64,000 nucleotides of DNA from Nocardioides sp. TF02-7. GTDB taxonomy: Bacteria; Actinomycetota; Actinomycetes; Propionibacteriales; Nocardioidaceae. The notes beneath the pieces were generated by a model. It did not search any database and was not told the DNA's origin. It saw only the letters and a list, made by a program, of their open reading frames with translations. The DNA is taken from positions 4,390,001-4,454,000 of the forward strand of contig NZ_CP092535.1 in the NCBI RefSeq assembly GCF_022437945.1, in the 5' to 3' direction. Shown piece by piece: positions 10,296-19,917 of this stretch. The stretch's first letter is position 1. The number at the start of each line of letters is the position of its first letter. The position numbers and the translations under genes are program-made.

Positions 10296-12784
10296 TCACG
10301 TCCGCTGGACGGCTCCGGTCAGCTCGGCGGCGCGGGCCACGGCGGCGTCACGAGCGGCGCTCGTCTCCGCCTCCGTCAGGGGTGCGGTCGGGGGGCGCGG
10401 AACCGGAGCGCGAACGCCAGCGACTTGCTGCCCTCGCCGATCTGCTCCCCCGTGTAGACGTCGAAGAGCCGCACCGACTCCAGCAGCTCGCCGGCCCCGT
10501 CGCGGAGCGCGGCCTCGACCTGGGCCGCGGGGACGTGGGCAGGGACCACCAGTGCCACGTCCTCCTTCGCCACCGGGAACCCGGAGACCGTCGGTCCGGG
10601 CACCACGTCGACCGCGAGCGCCATCAGCCGGTCGAGGTCGACCTCGACCGCGGCGCTGCGGGCCGGGATGCCGAACGCCGCGCAGACCTTCGGGTGCAGC
10701 TCACCCGCGTGACCGACCTCCTCGCCGCCGACGAGCAGCACGGCGCAGCGCCCGGGGTGCCACGGCATCCGGCTCGCCTGTCGCGGCTCGACGGTGAGCC
10801 CGAGGTCGGCGCCCACGCGCCGGGCGACGGCGATGGCGTCGGCCCAGCCGGCCTCGCGTCCCGGGCCCCACCAGCCCGCCCGCTCGCGCTCGCCGGCCAG
10901 GACCACCGCGAGGTGCAGCGGCTGGTGCGGCAGCGCCTCGAGCAGCTTGTGCAGCTCGGCGTCGTCGGGGCGCCGGTCGACGCCGTAGATCGGCGCGGGC
11001 CCGCGGTCGACCGGGAACGCGACCGTGCCGGTCTCGAACAGGGCGACGCCCGGCACGCCGCGGCTGAGGTTGCGGTGCGCGGCACGCAGCAGCCCGGGGA
11101 GCAGGGTCGTGGTGTAGGCGGGCTCCTCGGCCGACAGCGGGTTGGCCAGCCCGACGGTGGAGCGGAGCGGGTCGTCGTCGTCGAGACCGAGGGCGTCGAA
11201 GGTGGCGTCGCCGACGAACGGGAAGCTGACCACCTCGACACAGCCGGCGCCGGCGAGCGCGCGGCCGACCCGTCGGCGGAGCCGCTGGGCACGGGTGAGG
11301 CCGCGCCCGGTGGCCTCCCTCGGCAGGACCGACGGCACCTGGTCGTAGCCGACGACGCGCGCGACCTCCTCGACGAGGTCGAACGGATCGGTCAGGTCGG
11401 GCCGCCACGGCGGTGCCGTCGCGCGGACCCGGTCACCGTCGACCTCGACCCGGCAGCCGACCGCCTCGAGGTGGTCGGTCGTCGTCGCCGGCGCGATGTC
11501 GATGCCGGTGACCCGTGCCGGCAGGTGCGCCGCCATCTCCACCACCCTCGGCGCCGGAGGCGTGCCGACGACGGTCACGCCCGGCTCGGCGGTGCCGCCG
11601 CCCAGCTCGACGAGCAGCTCGACCACCCGGTCGGCCGCGGCCTCGCAGATCGTCGGGTCGACGCCCCGCTCGTTGCGCTTGCCGGCCTCGGAGGAGATCC
11701 GGTGCCGCTTGCCGGTGCGGAACATCGAGACCGCGTCCCAGTGCGCCGCCTCGACCAGCACGTTGGTGGTCGACCCCGACATCTCGGTGGTCTCGCCGCC
11801 CATCACGCCGCCGAGGCCGATGATGCCGGAGTCGTCGGTGACGACGAGGTCCTCCGGGGAGAGGGGTGCGCACGTTGCCGTCGAGCGTCGTCATCCGCTC
11901 CCCCTCGACCGCACGCCGGACCCGGATCGGCCCCTGCAGCTTGTCGAGGTCGTAGCCGTGGATCGGGCGGCCGGTCTCGAGCATCACGTAGTTGGTGATG
12001 TCGACGGCGAGCGAGATCGGCCGCATGCCGGCGTGGCTGATCCGCTCGGCCATCCACGACGGCGTCGGCGCGGTCGGGTCGAAGCCGGTGACCGTGCGGG
12101 CGACGAAGACCGGGCAACCGACCGGGTCGTCGACGGCGACCGGGTAACCGCGGTCGTCGGCCGGCGGCACGTCGCGCAGCGCGGGGTCGCGGAAGGGGGC
12201 GCCGAACCCCAGCGCGACGTCGCGGGCGATGCCGCGGAGGGACAGCCCGTAGGCGCGGTCGGGGGTTGATCTCGAACTCGATGACCTCCTCGCGGAGCCC
12301 GAGGACGTCCATCGCGTCGTCGCCGGGCTCCCCGGCGCCGGTCGGCAGCACGATGATCCCGTCGTGGTCCTCGCCGATCCCGAGCTCGCGGGCGGAGCAG
12401 ATCATGCCGGCCGAGACGTGGCCGTAGGTCTTGCGTGCGGAGATCTCGAAGCCGCCGGGCAGCACGCCGCCGGGGGAGCACGACGACCACGAGGTCGCCG
12501 GGAGCGAAGTTGTGGGCTCCGCACACGATGCCCTGCGGCTCACCGGTGCCGTTCGCCCGGCCGACGTCGACGGTGCACCAGTTGATCGTCTTGCCGTTCT
12601 TCTGCGGCTCGGGGTCCATCGTCAGCACCCGGCCGACCACGAGCGGGCCGGAGATGCCCTCGGCGGCGCTGCGCACCGCCTCGAGCTTGAGCCCGAGGTC
12701 GGTCAGCCGTCGGGTGAGCTGCTCGGTCGTGACGTCCGCCGGCAGGTCGACGTACTCCTTGATCCAGGAGACAGGGGCCTTCAC
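10296..12784 (-). CDS. pheT: Phenylalanyl-tRNA synthetase beta subunit
   Basis: Large subunit of the alpha2-beta2 synthetase that charges tRNA-Phe. About 827 residues after correction, the usual size. Domains in order: N-terminal tRNA-binding OB domain (VVGRVLTMDPEPQ, GAHNFAPGD), B3/B4 region (SLAVDITNYVMLETGRPIHG), B5 domain, catalytic-like core (SFPFVGDATFDALGL), and C-terminal anticodon-binding domain (FPVAKEDVALVVPAHVPAAQ, LFDVYTGEQIG). ATG at 12782-12784 follows pheS by three bases. Five frame breaks: 12472-12476, 12261-12265, 11863-11866, 10390-10395 and 10379-10382, each one base too long. The last two restore the true end at 10296. Confidence 0.96.
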
Positions 12785-12787
12785 GGG

Positions 12788-13956
12788 TCAGAGCTCCGTT
12801 CCGAACGCGGTGGTGAAGCGGACGTCGCCCTCGAAGAGCGTGCGCAGGTCCTCGAGGCCGTGCCGGAACATCAGCGTCCGGTCGATGCCCATGCCGAAGG
12901 CGAACCCCGTGTAGCGCTCGGGGTCGACGCCGCAGGCGACGAGGACCCGCGGGTTCACGACGCCGCAGCCGCCCCACTCGATCCAGCCCTCGCCGCGGCA
13001 GGTGCGGCAGGTGCCGCCCGCGTCGCCGGACCCCGTGCCGCGGCAGACGAAGCAGAGCAGGTCGACCTCCGCCGAGGGCTCGGTGAACGGGAAGTACGAC
13101 GGCCGGAACCGGGTGGTGACGCCGTCGCCGAACATTCGCGACGCGAAGTGGTCGAGGGTGCCCTTGAGGTGGCCCATCGTGATGCCCTCGTCGACGGCGA
13201 GGCCCTCGACCTGGTGGAACATCGGGCTGTGCGTGGCGTCGTACTCGTCGGTGCGGAACACCCGGCCGGGCGCGACGACGTAGATCGGCGGCTCCTGGGT
13301 GAGCATGGTGCGGGCCTGGACCGGCGAGGTCTGGGTGCGGAGCACGACGCCGGTGCCGGCGCCGTGCACGTCCTGCACGTCCTGAACGTCCTCGACGTCC
13401 GCGCCGGCCCGGTCGGAGGGGGGCGGTCCAGAAGGTGTCCTGCATGGTGCGCGCGGGGTGGTCGGCGCCGAGGTTGAGGGCGTCGAAGTTGAGCCACTCC
13501 GCCTCGATGACCGGGCCCTCGGCGACCTCCCAGCCCATCGCGACGAAGATGTCGGCGATCAGCTCCGAGCCGGTCGTGATCGGGTGCCGCGCCCCGACCG
13601 GCAGCCGGTCGGTCGGGAGGGTGACGTCGACGGTCTCCTCGACGAGGATCCGCGCCTCGTGCTCGGCCTCCAGCACCTCCTGCCGGGCGGCGAGCGCCTG
13701 GTTGACCTCGCCACGCGCGCGACCGACCCGCTGGCCGGCCTCCTTGCGGGCCTGCGGCGGCAGCGCCCCCGATCTCGCGGTTGGCGAGCGCGAGCGGCGA
13801 CCGGTCGCCGGCGTGCTCGGTGCGGACCCGCTTCAGCTCGTCGAGGTCCGCGGCCGCGGCGATCGCGGCGAGGGCCGCCTCGCGGGCGGCCTCGACCTCC
13901 TCGGGCTGCACGGCGGCGACTTCCACGGGGTCGTAGTCGGTGTTGGGTCCGGACAC
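12788..13956 (-). CDS. pheS: Phenylalanyl-tRNA synthetase alpha subunit
   Basis: Catalytic class II subunit, about 388 residues. An N-terminal coiled-coil arm is followed by motif 2-like FRTDEYDATHSPMFHQVEGL, FRPSYFPFTEPSAEVDL and motif 3 GFAFGMGIDRTLMFRHG. Start GTG at 13954-13956 lies six bases after a -10 TAGACT, so the message looks leaderless. Two frame breaks: C5 at 13766-13770 (C4 needed) and G6 at 13418-13423 (five needed). A short repeat gives EDVQDVQDVHG in the linker just before the catalytic domain. Cotranscribed with pheT. Confidence 0.96.
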
Positions 13957-13962
13957 AGGGGC

Positions 13963-13968
13963 AGTCTA
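13963..13968 (-). promoter_or_regulatory. pheS -10 element, leaderless
   Basis: TAGACT on the minus strand is followed by exactly six bases and then the pheS GTG. The spacing would put +1 on the start codon. There is no Shine-Dalgarno site and no room for a leader or attenuator, so classical tRNA-Phe attenuation of pheST seems absent. A weak TTGGGC lies 19 bases further up. Confidence 0.6.
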
Positions 13969-13999
13969 GGAACCGGCGGCCCGGCGAGCCCAACCGGTA

Positions 14000-15018
14000 T
14001 CAGGGGTCGGCGACCGGCCACGTCACCGTGACCACCGCTCCCCCCGCCCGGCCGGTCGTCGATGGTGACGGTGCCGCCCTGGGCGCGGACCAGCCCGTTG
14101 ACGATGTAGAGCCCGAGGCCCGACCCGCCGCCCCTGCCGATCGTCCAGAACTTGGTGAACACCTGCTGCCGCAGCTCCGCGGGGATCCCCTCACCCTCGT
14201 CGGTGACCGTCACCCCGACGTACCCCGGGTCGGCGGGTGCGACGGTCACCGTCACGTCGCCCGCGCCGTGGCGGACCCCGTTCTCGACCAGGTTGGTCAG
14301 GACCTGCACGACCTTGTCCGGGTCGGCGAGCACCGTCGGGGGAGGGGTCGGACTCGAAGGAGATGGTGCGCGACGTCGACTGCCGCACCGACTCGACCGC
14401 CCGCTCGGTCAGGACCACCAGGTCGACCGGTCGGCTGTGGAACTGGAGCCGGCCGGTGTCGATCCGGGCCACGTCGAGCAGCTCGGCGATCAGCCGGCTG
14501 AGCCGGTCGGCGTCGGCGGCGACGGTCGTGAGCATCAGGCGCTTCTGGTCGTCGCTGAGCTTCTCCCAGCGGTTGAGCATGGCGTGGACGAACCCGCGGA
14601 CGCCGGTGAGCGGGGAGCGCAGCTCGTGGGCGACGGTGGCGACGAGGTCGGAGCGGTCGCGGTCGAGGCGGGCCCGCCACCGGCCGGAGCGGAGCGAGAC
14701 CGCGACCCGGTCGATCGGGCGGCGCGGGGCCGGCCGGTGCAACCGGGCGGCGACCAGCACCTCGGTGCCGTCGGGAAGCAGCCACGACTGCTCGGGGACG
14801 GCGGTGCGGGTGACCAGGCCGCCGTAGGGGTCGTTGAGCTGGACCCACCCGTTGCCGTCCTGGTCGCTGAGGGCCAGCACCTCGTCGAGCGGCAGGCCCT
14901 CCCCGTCGCCGTCGAGCCGCAGCATCCGGCGCGCCTCGGTGTTGGTGAGCTCCACCCGGCCGTCCGGCCCGGCGAGGACGACGCCGTCCGGCATCGCGTC
15001 GATGGCGCGCTGGGGCAT
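14000..15018 (-). CDS. Soluble PAS-domain sensor histidine kinase
   Basis: About 338 residues. An N-terminal PAS-like domain (MPDGVVLAGPDGRVELTNTE) is followed by HisKA with the phospho-acceptor box VAHELRSPLTGVRGFVHAML and an ATPase domain with N-box NLVENGVRHGAG, G1 DEGEGIPAEL and G2 GGGSGLGLYIVN. No membrane segment or signal peptide is visible, so it should act in the cytosol. No response regulator is adjacent; it is an orphan between pheS and an RNA methyltransferase gene. ATG at 15016-15018. Frame breaks: 14338-14342 (five, four needed) and C6 at 14040-14045 (five needed). Confidence 0.9.
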
Positions 15019-15027
15019 GGGGCGAGG

Positions 15028-15848
15028 TTAGCGGCGGTGCGCCCGCGCGGAGGCGTAGAGGCACAGCGCCGCGGCGGTCGACAGGTTGAGGCTCTCGGCG
15101 CCGCCGTAGATCGGGATCGACACGACATGGTCGGCGGCGGCGCGCAGCTCCTCGGGCAGTCCCCACGCCTCGTTGCCGAAGAGCCAGGCGGTCGGCCGCG
15201 CGAGCAGCGCGTCGGCCTCGAAGGTCGACGTCCCCGCCGCCGTCGGCGGCGAGGACGGTGAGGCCGGCCGCCTGCGCGGCCCGGACCGCGGCCCCGGCGT
15301 CGCGCTCGACGGCGACCGGGAGGTGGAACAGGCTGCCGACGCTCGCCCGGACCGTCTTGGGGTTGTGGGCGTCGACGGAGTCGCCGGCGAGCACGACGCC
15401 CCAGGCGCCGGCCGCGTCGGCGCAGCGGACGACGGTGCCGGCGTTGCCGGGGTCGCGCACGTCGGCGCAGAGCGCGACGAGCGGGTGCGGCGAGGCCCCC
15501 GCTGTGGGAGGCCGGCCGTCGAGCACGTCGGCCAGCGGCCGGTCGAGGAACCGGCAGACCGCGACGAGCCCCGCCGGCGTCACCGCGTCGCTCAGCGAGC
15601 GCAGGGGCCCGCTCGTCGACCAGCGTCCAGGGCGCTCCGGCGTCCCGGGCGGTCGCCGCCAGGTCGGCGTGGTGGTCGGTGGCGGCGGGCGTCGCGAACA
15701 CCTCGACGACCCGGTCGGGCACCGCCAAGGCGCCCTCGACGGCCTTGGGGCCGTCGGCAAGGAACAGCCGCCGCTCGGTGCGGACCGAGCGGCGGCTGAG
15801 CCGTCGTGCTTCCTTCACCCGGGTGTTGCCCGGGGTCAGGGGTGTCAT
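15028..15848 (-). CDS. SpoU/TrmH-family RNA 2'-O-methyltransferase
   Basis: SPOUT-superfamily enzyme, about 272 residues, that methylates the 2'-OH of rRNA or tRNA; the exact target is not evident. The N-terminal substrate-binding region is VKEARRLSRRSVRTERRLFL. Motif 1 lies around DVRDPGNAGTVVRCADAAGA, and the knot motifs FGNEAWGLPEEL and IPIYGGAESLNLSTAAALCL are near the C-terminus. This gene commonly sits beside rplT and pheST in actinobacteria. Frame breaks: G4 at 15604-15607 and C4 at 15232-15235, each one too long. Confidence 0.92.
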
Positions 15849-15894
15849 CGCGGGCCGGCGGACCCGGACGAGCCGGTTGGCCCGATCAGGCCGG

Positions 15895-16284
15895 TCAGGC
15901 CGACGCCTCGACGGGGGCGTTGACGTCCTCGGGCAGCGCGGCCCGGGCGGTCTCGACGAGCGCCTTGAACGCCGCCGGGTCGTTGACGGCGAGGTCGGCG
16001 ATGATCTTGCGGTCGACCTCGACGCCGGCCAGGTTGAGGCCCTGGATGAACCGGTTGTAGGTCATGCCCTCCGCGCGGGCGGCGGCGTTGATCCGCTGGA
16101 TCCACAGCCGGCGGAAGTTGCCCTTGTTCTTCTTGCGGTCGTTGTAGCTGTAGACCAGGGAGTGGGTGACCTGCTCCTTGGCCTTGCGGTAGAGCCGCGA
16201 GCGCTGCCCGCGGTAGCCGCTGGCCCGCTCGAGGGTCGTCCGGCGCTTCTTCGCCGCGTTCACTGCGCGCTTGACGCGTGCCAT
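15895..16284 (-). CDS. rplT: 50S ribosomal protein L20
   Basis: Intact, 129 residues: MARVKRAVNAAKKRRTTLER, then the conserved YRGQRSRLYRKAKEQV and WIQRINAAARAEGMTYNRF. It binds 23S rRNA early in 50S assembly. A short acidic C-terminal tail follows the core. Last gene of the infC-rpmI-rplT group, 46 bases after rpmI. Confidence 0.98.
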   Translation of the reverse strand: MARVKRAVNAAKKRRTTLERASGYRGQRSRLYRKAKEQVTHSLVYSYNDRKKNKGNFRRLWIQRINAAARAEGMTYNRFIQGLNLAGVEVDRKIIADLAVNDPAAFKALVETARAALPEDVNAPVEASA

Positions 16285-16329
16285 CTCTTGACTCCTAGTT
16301 CCAGTGCTCGGGGTGCGGAACGGCCGGCC

Positions 16330-16524
16330 TCAGAGGCCGAGCATCTTCTTCGCGCGCGGGACGTCGTTCTTGGCGACCTCGGTGGTGCCGGTCATCCGGC
16401 GGGTGACCTTGGAGGACTTCTTCTCCAGGTTGTGCCGCTTGCCGGCCTTCTCGCGCAGGATCTTGCCGCTGCCGGTGACGCGGAAGCGCTTGCTCGCACC
16501 CGAGTGGGTCTTGTTCTTCGGCAT
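16330..16524 (-). CDS. rpmI: 50S ribosomal protein L35
   Basis: Intact, 64 residues: MPKNKTHSGASKRFRVTGSG and a lysine/arginine-rich remainder ending KKMLGL. Purine-rich sequence before the ATG serves as ribosome site. It lies 15 bases after infC in the conserved infC-rpmI-rplT order. Confidence 0.98.
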   Translation of the reverse strand: MPKNKTHSGASKRFRVTGSGKILREKAGKRHNLEKKSSKVTRRMTGTTEVAKNDVPRAKKMLGL

Positions 16525-16539
16525 CTCGTTCTCTCTTCT

Positions 16540-17212
16540 CTAGACGTCCATGTCGGGGTCGAGCGCGTCGTTGGCGCGTCTGCTTCCGCTCGGTGGCCGG
16601 CTGGGTGGCCGTGCGCTCGGCACGCTCCTCGGCCGCCTCGGCAGCGCGCTCGGCGGCGGCCTCCTGCTTGGCGGCCTTGACCTCCGCCTTCGCCTCGGCC
16701 TTCTTCTTGTTGGGGCCCAGGACCATGATCATGTTGCGCCCGTCCTGCTTGGGGGCGGACTCCACGAAGCCCAGCTCCTGGACGTCCTCGGCCAGCTTCT
16801 GCAGCAGCCGGAAGCCCAGCTCGGGGCGGTGCTGCTCGCGGCCGCGGAACATGATCGTGATCTTGACCTTGTCGCCGGCCTTGAGGAACCGCACGACGTG
16901 ACCCTTCTTGGTCTCGTAGTCGTGCTGGTCGATCTTCGGCCGGAGCTTCATCTCCTTGATGATGACGTTGGTCTGGTTCCGTCGCGCCTCACGGGCCTTC
17001 TGGGCGTTCTCGTACTTGAACTTCCCGTAGTCCATCAGCTTGCAGACGGGCGGACGGGCCATGGGGGCGACCTCGACCAGGTCCAGGTCGGCTTCCTGGG
17101 CCAGCTTGAGTGCCTGGTCGGTCGGGACGATCCCAACGGTCTCGCCGTTGGGTCCGACGAGCCGGACCTCGGGAACTCGGATCCGGTCGTTGATGCGCAG
17201 CTCGGTGCTGAT
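16540..17212 (-). CDS. infC: Translation initiation factor IF-3 (AUC start)
   Basis: About 223 residues. The IF3-N domain starts STELRINDRIRVPEVRLVGP; a linker is followed by IF3-C (KMKLRPKIDQHDYETKKGHV approximately, FRGREQHRPELGFRLL). After the core comes a charged KKKAEAKAEVKAAKQEAAA tail. The only codon that fits the family start is ATC at 17210-17212, with GGAGG just upstream; this rare start is typical of infC and allows IF3 to repress its own translation. One frame break in the tail near 16573-16574 brings the stop to TAG 16540-16542; without it the frame would run over rpmI. Confidence 0.93.
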
Positions 17213-17234
17213 AGGTCCTCCAGTGTCGTCGGAT

Positions 17235-17270
17235 GGGAGCCCGCGACGGTGGAAAACGACGACGGCTCCC
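17235..17270 (-). promoter_or_regulatory. Hairpin in infC leader
   Basis: A perfect 7-base stem (GGGAGCC with GGCTCCC) encloses a 22-base loop, 23-58 bases upstream of the infC AUC start. Ribosomal-protein or IF3 feedback sites commonly lie in this leader; a role is inferred only. The rest of the gap 17213-17481 shows no other gene. A TTGACC at about 17467 could be a -35. Confidence 0.4.
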
Positions 17271-17481
17271 GCTCGTGCCAAGCGGAAGCCAGTCAACGGC
17301 ACCGTCACCGCGCGCTCCCGGCGCACGACCTGGTACCTCGGACCGGACCCGACGACCTGTGCATCGCTGCGGCGGTCGGTGCGGGTGGGAGACGGTGCTG
17401 CTGGTGGTCCCCGCTTGTGGATCTGAGACCGTCGCTCCACCGGGGGTGGGGCTCAGGCCACGGATCGGTCAACACCGAAGA

Positions 17482-18017
17482 CTATCCGATTTGTTCCGGC
17501 GGGCGCGAATCCCCGAGCCAGGCCCAGTCGCCGTCGGGCAGCCGGACCGGCCGCCAGCCCGCCGCCACCCGGTGCAGGTCGTCGCCACCGACCTCGAACG
17601 GGACCGGTCCGGCCACGTCGACGACGACGGCGTCGGCGCCCTCCTGAACGGCCGTCGCCGCGGCGAGCGCGGTCGCGACCGGCACCGGCCGGGCGTCGGC
17701 GTTCAGGCCGCCAGCGTGGCGGCGGAGGTGAAGGCCAGCAGCGCGCGCCTGCCGTCGGCACCGGTCAGCAGCACGGTCGCCATGTCGCTGCTCTTGTCGC
17801 GCGCCAGCCCGGCAGCGTCGTGCTCCACCTCGCCGAGGATCGCGACGACCGGAACCAGGAGCCGTGACCCGGCGAGGGCGGCGAGCGCCTCCGCGGCCGG
17901 CGCACGACCGGCGTCGTACGCCGCGAGCGCGCGCGTCACGGCCGGGACCGCGGCGCCGTCGTCGTCGACGTACGGCGAGCCCTGGAGCCGTCGCTGGTCG
18001 GGGTGCGGCGTCATCAC
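17482..18017 (-). CDS. SseB-family protein
   Basis: About 178 residues resembling the SseB N-terminal domain proteins found beside infC in actinobacteria. Features: DQRRLQGSPYVDDDGAAVPA, LLVPVVAILGEV, DMATVLLTGADGRRALLAF, and a C-terminal part ending GDSRPPEQIG. Function unknown; no catalytic residues or signal peptide. One frame break near 17705 (one base missing, giving a false stop after LAA). ATG at 18015-18017. Confidence 0.75.
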
Positions 18018-18082
18018 CCTCCCATCCTCGCACCGGCGCGCGGCCCCGCCGAACCGGCGCGGCGTCGTGGCACCATGACCGG

Positions 18083-19312
18083 GTGCCGCCCGACTCAGCC
18101 GCCGACCCCGTCTCGCGCGACCGGCTCGCCGCGCGTCTCGACGCTGCGGTGCAGGCGCACGGCGCGCCGCTCCCGACGCCGATCCTCGTCGTCGACCTCG
18201 ACGCGTTCGACGCCAACGCGGCCGACCTCGCGCGGCGGGCGGGTGGCAAGCCGGTGCGGGTCGCGTCGAAGTCGGTGCGCGTGCCCGCGCTGGTCCGGCG
18301 GGCGCTCGGCCACAGCGGCTTCCGCGGCGTCCTCGCCTACACGCTCGCCGAGGCGCTCTGGCTGGAGGAGCAGGAGGTGACCGACGACCTCGTCGTCGCC
18401 TACCCCACCGTCGACCGGGCGGCCCTCGCCGCGCTGGTGGCCTCGCCCCGGGCGGCGTCGCGGATCGCGCTCATGGTCGACGACGTCGCCCACCTCGACC
18501 TGGTCGACTCGGTGCGGGCCTCCACGGCGGTGCCGGTCCGGGTCGTGATCGACGTCGATGCCGGCCTCCGGATCGGCGGCCAGCACGTCGGCCCCAAGCG
18601 GTCGCCGCTCCACGACACCGCGGATGTCGTGGCGCTCGCGCGGGCGGTCGTCGCGAGGGCGGGGTTCCACCTCGTCGGGGTGATGACCTACGAGGGGCAG
18701 GTGGCCGGGGTCCCGGACGCGGTCCCGCACCAGCGGGCCCGGTCGCTCGTGGTCCGGCGGCTCAAGGACGCCTCGGTCAGTCAGCTGCGGGCCCGGCGGG
18801 CCGCGGTGGCCGAGGCGCTGGCGCGGGTCGCCGACCTCGAGCTGTGGAACGCCGGCGGCACCGGTTCGCTGGAGTCCTCGGCGGCGGACCCGGTGGTGAC
18901 CGAGGTGACGGCGGGGTCCGGGCTGCTGGTGCCCGCGCTGTTCGACCACTACCAGTCGTTCGTGCCCCGGCCCGCCTCGTTCTACGGCCTGCCGGTCACC
19001 CGACGGCCGTCGGCCACCAGCGCCACCGTCCACGGCGGCGGCCTGGTCGCCTCGGGAGCGGCGGGAGCGGACCGGCTCCCCGTCCCGTGGGCTCCCGCGG
19101 GCCTCCACCTGACCGGGCTCGAGGGCGCCGGCGAGGTGCAGACGCCGCTGACCGGACCGGCGGCGGCGCGGCTGCGGATCGGCGACCTGGTGTGGTTCCG
19201 GCACGCGAAGTCCGGCGAGCCCTTCGAGCACGGCCGCGTCGTCCACCTGCTGCAGGGCGACCGCTTCGTCGACACCGTCCCGACCTACCGGGGTCACGGG
19301 CTTGCCTTCTGA
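18083..19312 (+). CDS. PLP-dependent DSD1/alanine racemase-like protein (D-amino-acid deaminase or aldolase)
   Basis: Intact, 409 residues. The N-terminal alanine-racemase-type barrel contains ILVVDLDAFDANAADLARRA and VRVASKSVRVPALVRRAL with the likely PLP lysine. Further on are VRVVIDVDAGLRIGGQHVGP and LELWNAGGTGSLE. A C-terminal DSD1-like domain ends at the conserved metal-binding-type region. Related proteins act as D-threonine aldolase or D-serine dehydratase; the substrate cannot be told. Start GTG at 18083-18085 (PPDSAADPVSRDRLAARL). It runs divergently from the SseB-like gene and overlaps the next gene by 11 bases. Confidence 0.85.
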   Translation: MPPDSAADPVSRDRLAARLDAAVQAHGAPLPTPILVVDLDAFDANAADLARRAGGKPVRVASKSVRVPALVRRALGHSGFRGVLAYTLAEALWLEEQEVTDDLVVAYPTVDRAALAALVASPRAASRIALMVDDVAHLDLVDSVRASTAVPVRVVIDVDAGLRIGGQHVGPKRSPLHDTADVVALARAVVARAGFHLVGVMTYEGQVAGVPDAVPHQRARSLVVRRLKDASVSQLRARRAAVAEALARVADLELWNAGGTGSLESSAADPVVTEVTAGSGLLVPALFDHYQSFVPRPASFYGLPVTRRPSATSATVHGGGLVASGAAGADRLPVPWAPAGLHLTGLEGAGEVQTPLTGPAAARLRIGDLVWFRHAKSGEPFEHGRVVHLLQGDRFVDTVPTYRGHGLAF

Positions 19313-19910
19313 GCCGACCGCCGGTCGCGGCTCCCCCACGGCGACCGCGCAGCTGGTCCTCGACCTGGCGCTGGCGCGAGCGCCCACCCTCGGCAACGGC
19401 CGCCTGGTGTGCATCGACGGGCCGGCCGGCTCGGGGGAAGACCACGCTCGGCAGGGCCGTCGTCGACCTCGCTCCCTGGCCGGCCCGGCTGGTGCACATG
19501 GACGACCTGTACGACGGCTGGTCGGGGCTGCCGCGCGTCGCCGGCCCGCTCGGCGCGCTGCTGCGCCCGCTCGCGGCCGGCCGGCCCGGGTCCTACCGTC
19601 GCTACGACTGGGTGCGCGGGAGCTCGCCGAGACGGTCGCCGTCGCGCCGACCGGGCTGCTCGTCGTCGAGGGCGTCGGCTCGGCCCCGGCGGAGCTGAGC
19701 GCGCTGGTCACGGTGCTGGTGTGGGTGCACGCGCCGCGGGCCCTGCGCCGGGCCCGCGGCCTCGCCCGGGACGGCGCCGCGGTGGCGCCGTACTGGGACG
19801 CTTGGACCGCCGACGAGGACCTGCTCTTCGCCACCCAGCGCACGGCGGAGCGTGCGGACGTCGTCGTCGACGGCACGGGTGCCGCGGCGCCGCGCGTCCG
19901 CACGCCCTGA
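19302..19910 (+). CDS. Uridine kinase-like P-loop protein
   Basis: About 202 residues. Walker A reads GPAGSGKTTLGRA after correction, followed by LVHMDDLYDGWSGL, the kind of Asp-rich motif seen in uridine kinase and phosphoribulokinase relatives; the C-part has YWDAWTADEDLLFATQ. A small-molecule kinase is likely, substrate unknown. TTG at 19302-19304 is the start that overlaps the preceding stop; it is the least certain part. Frame breaks: G5 at 19433-19437 (four needed) and G3 at 19618-19620 (four needed). Confidence 0.8.
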   Translation: MPSEPTAGRGSPTATAQLVLDLALARAPTLGNGRLVCIDGPAGSGEDHARQGRRRPRSLAGPAGAHGRPVRRLVGAAARRRPARRAAAPARGRPARVLPSLRLGARELAETVAVAPTGLLVVEGVGSAPAELSALVTVLVWVHAPRALRRARGLARDGAAVAPYWDAWTADEDLLFATQRTAERADVVVDGTGAAAPRVRTP

Positions 19911-19917
19911 GCGCCGG

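Noticed and set aside
15849..15894. Collagen-like Gly-x-y peptide in the gap after rplT
   Set aside because: Only a few codons in a non-coding gap; a result of GGCC-rich repeats.
17213..17440. Upstream in-frame extension of infC
   Set aside because: It lacks conservation and a ribosome site, and IF3 homology starts exactly at the ATC codon.
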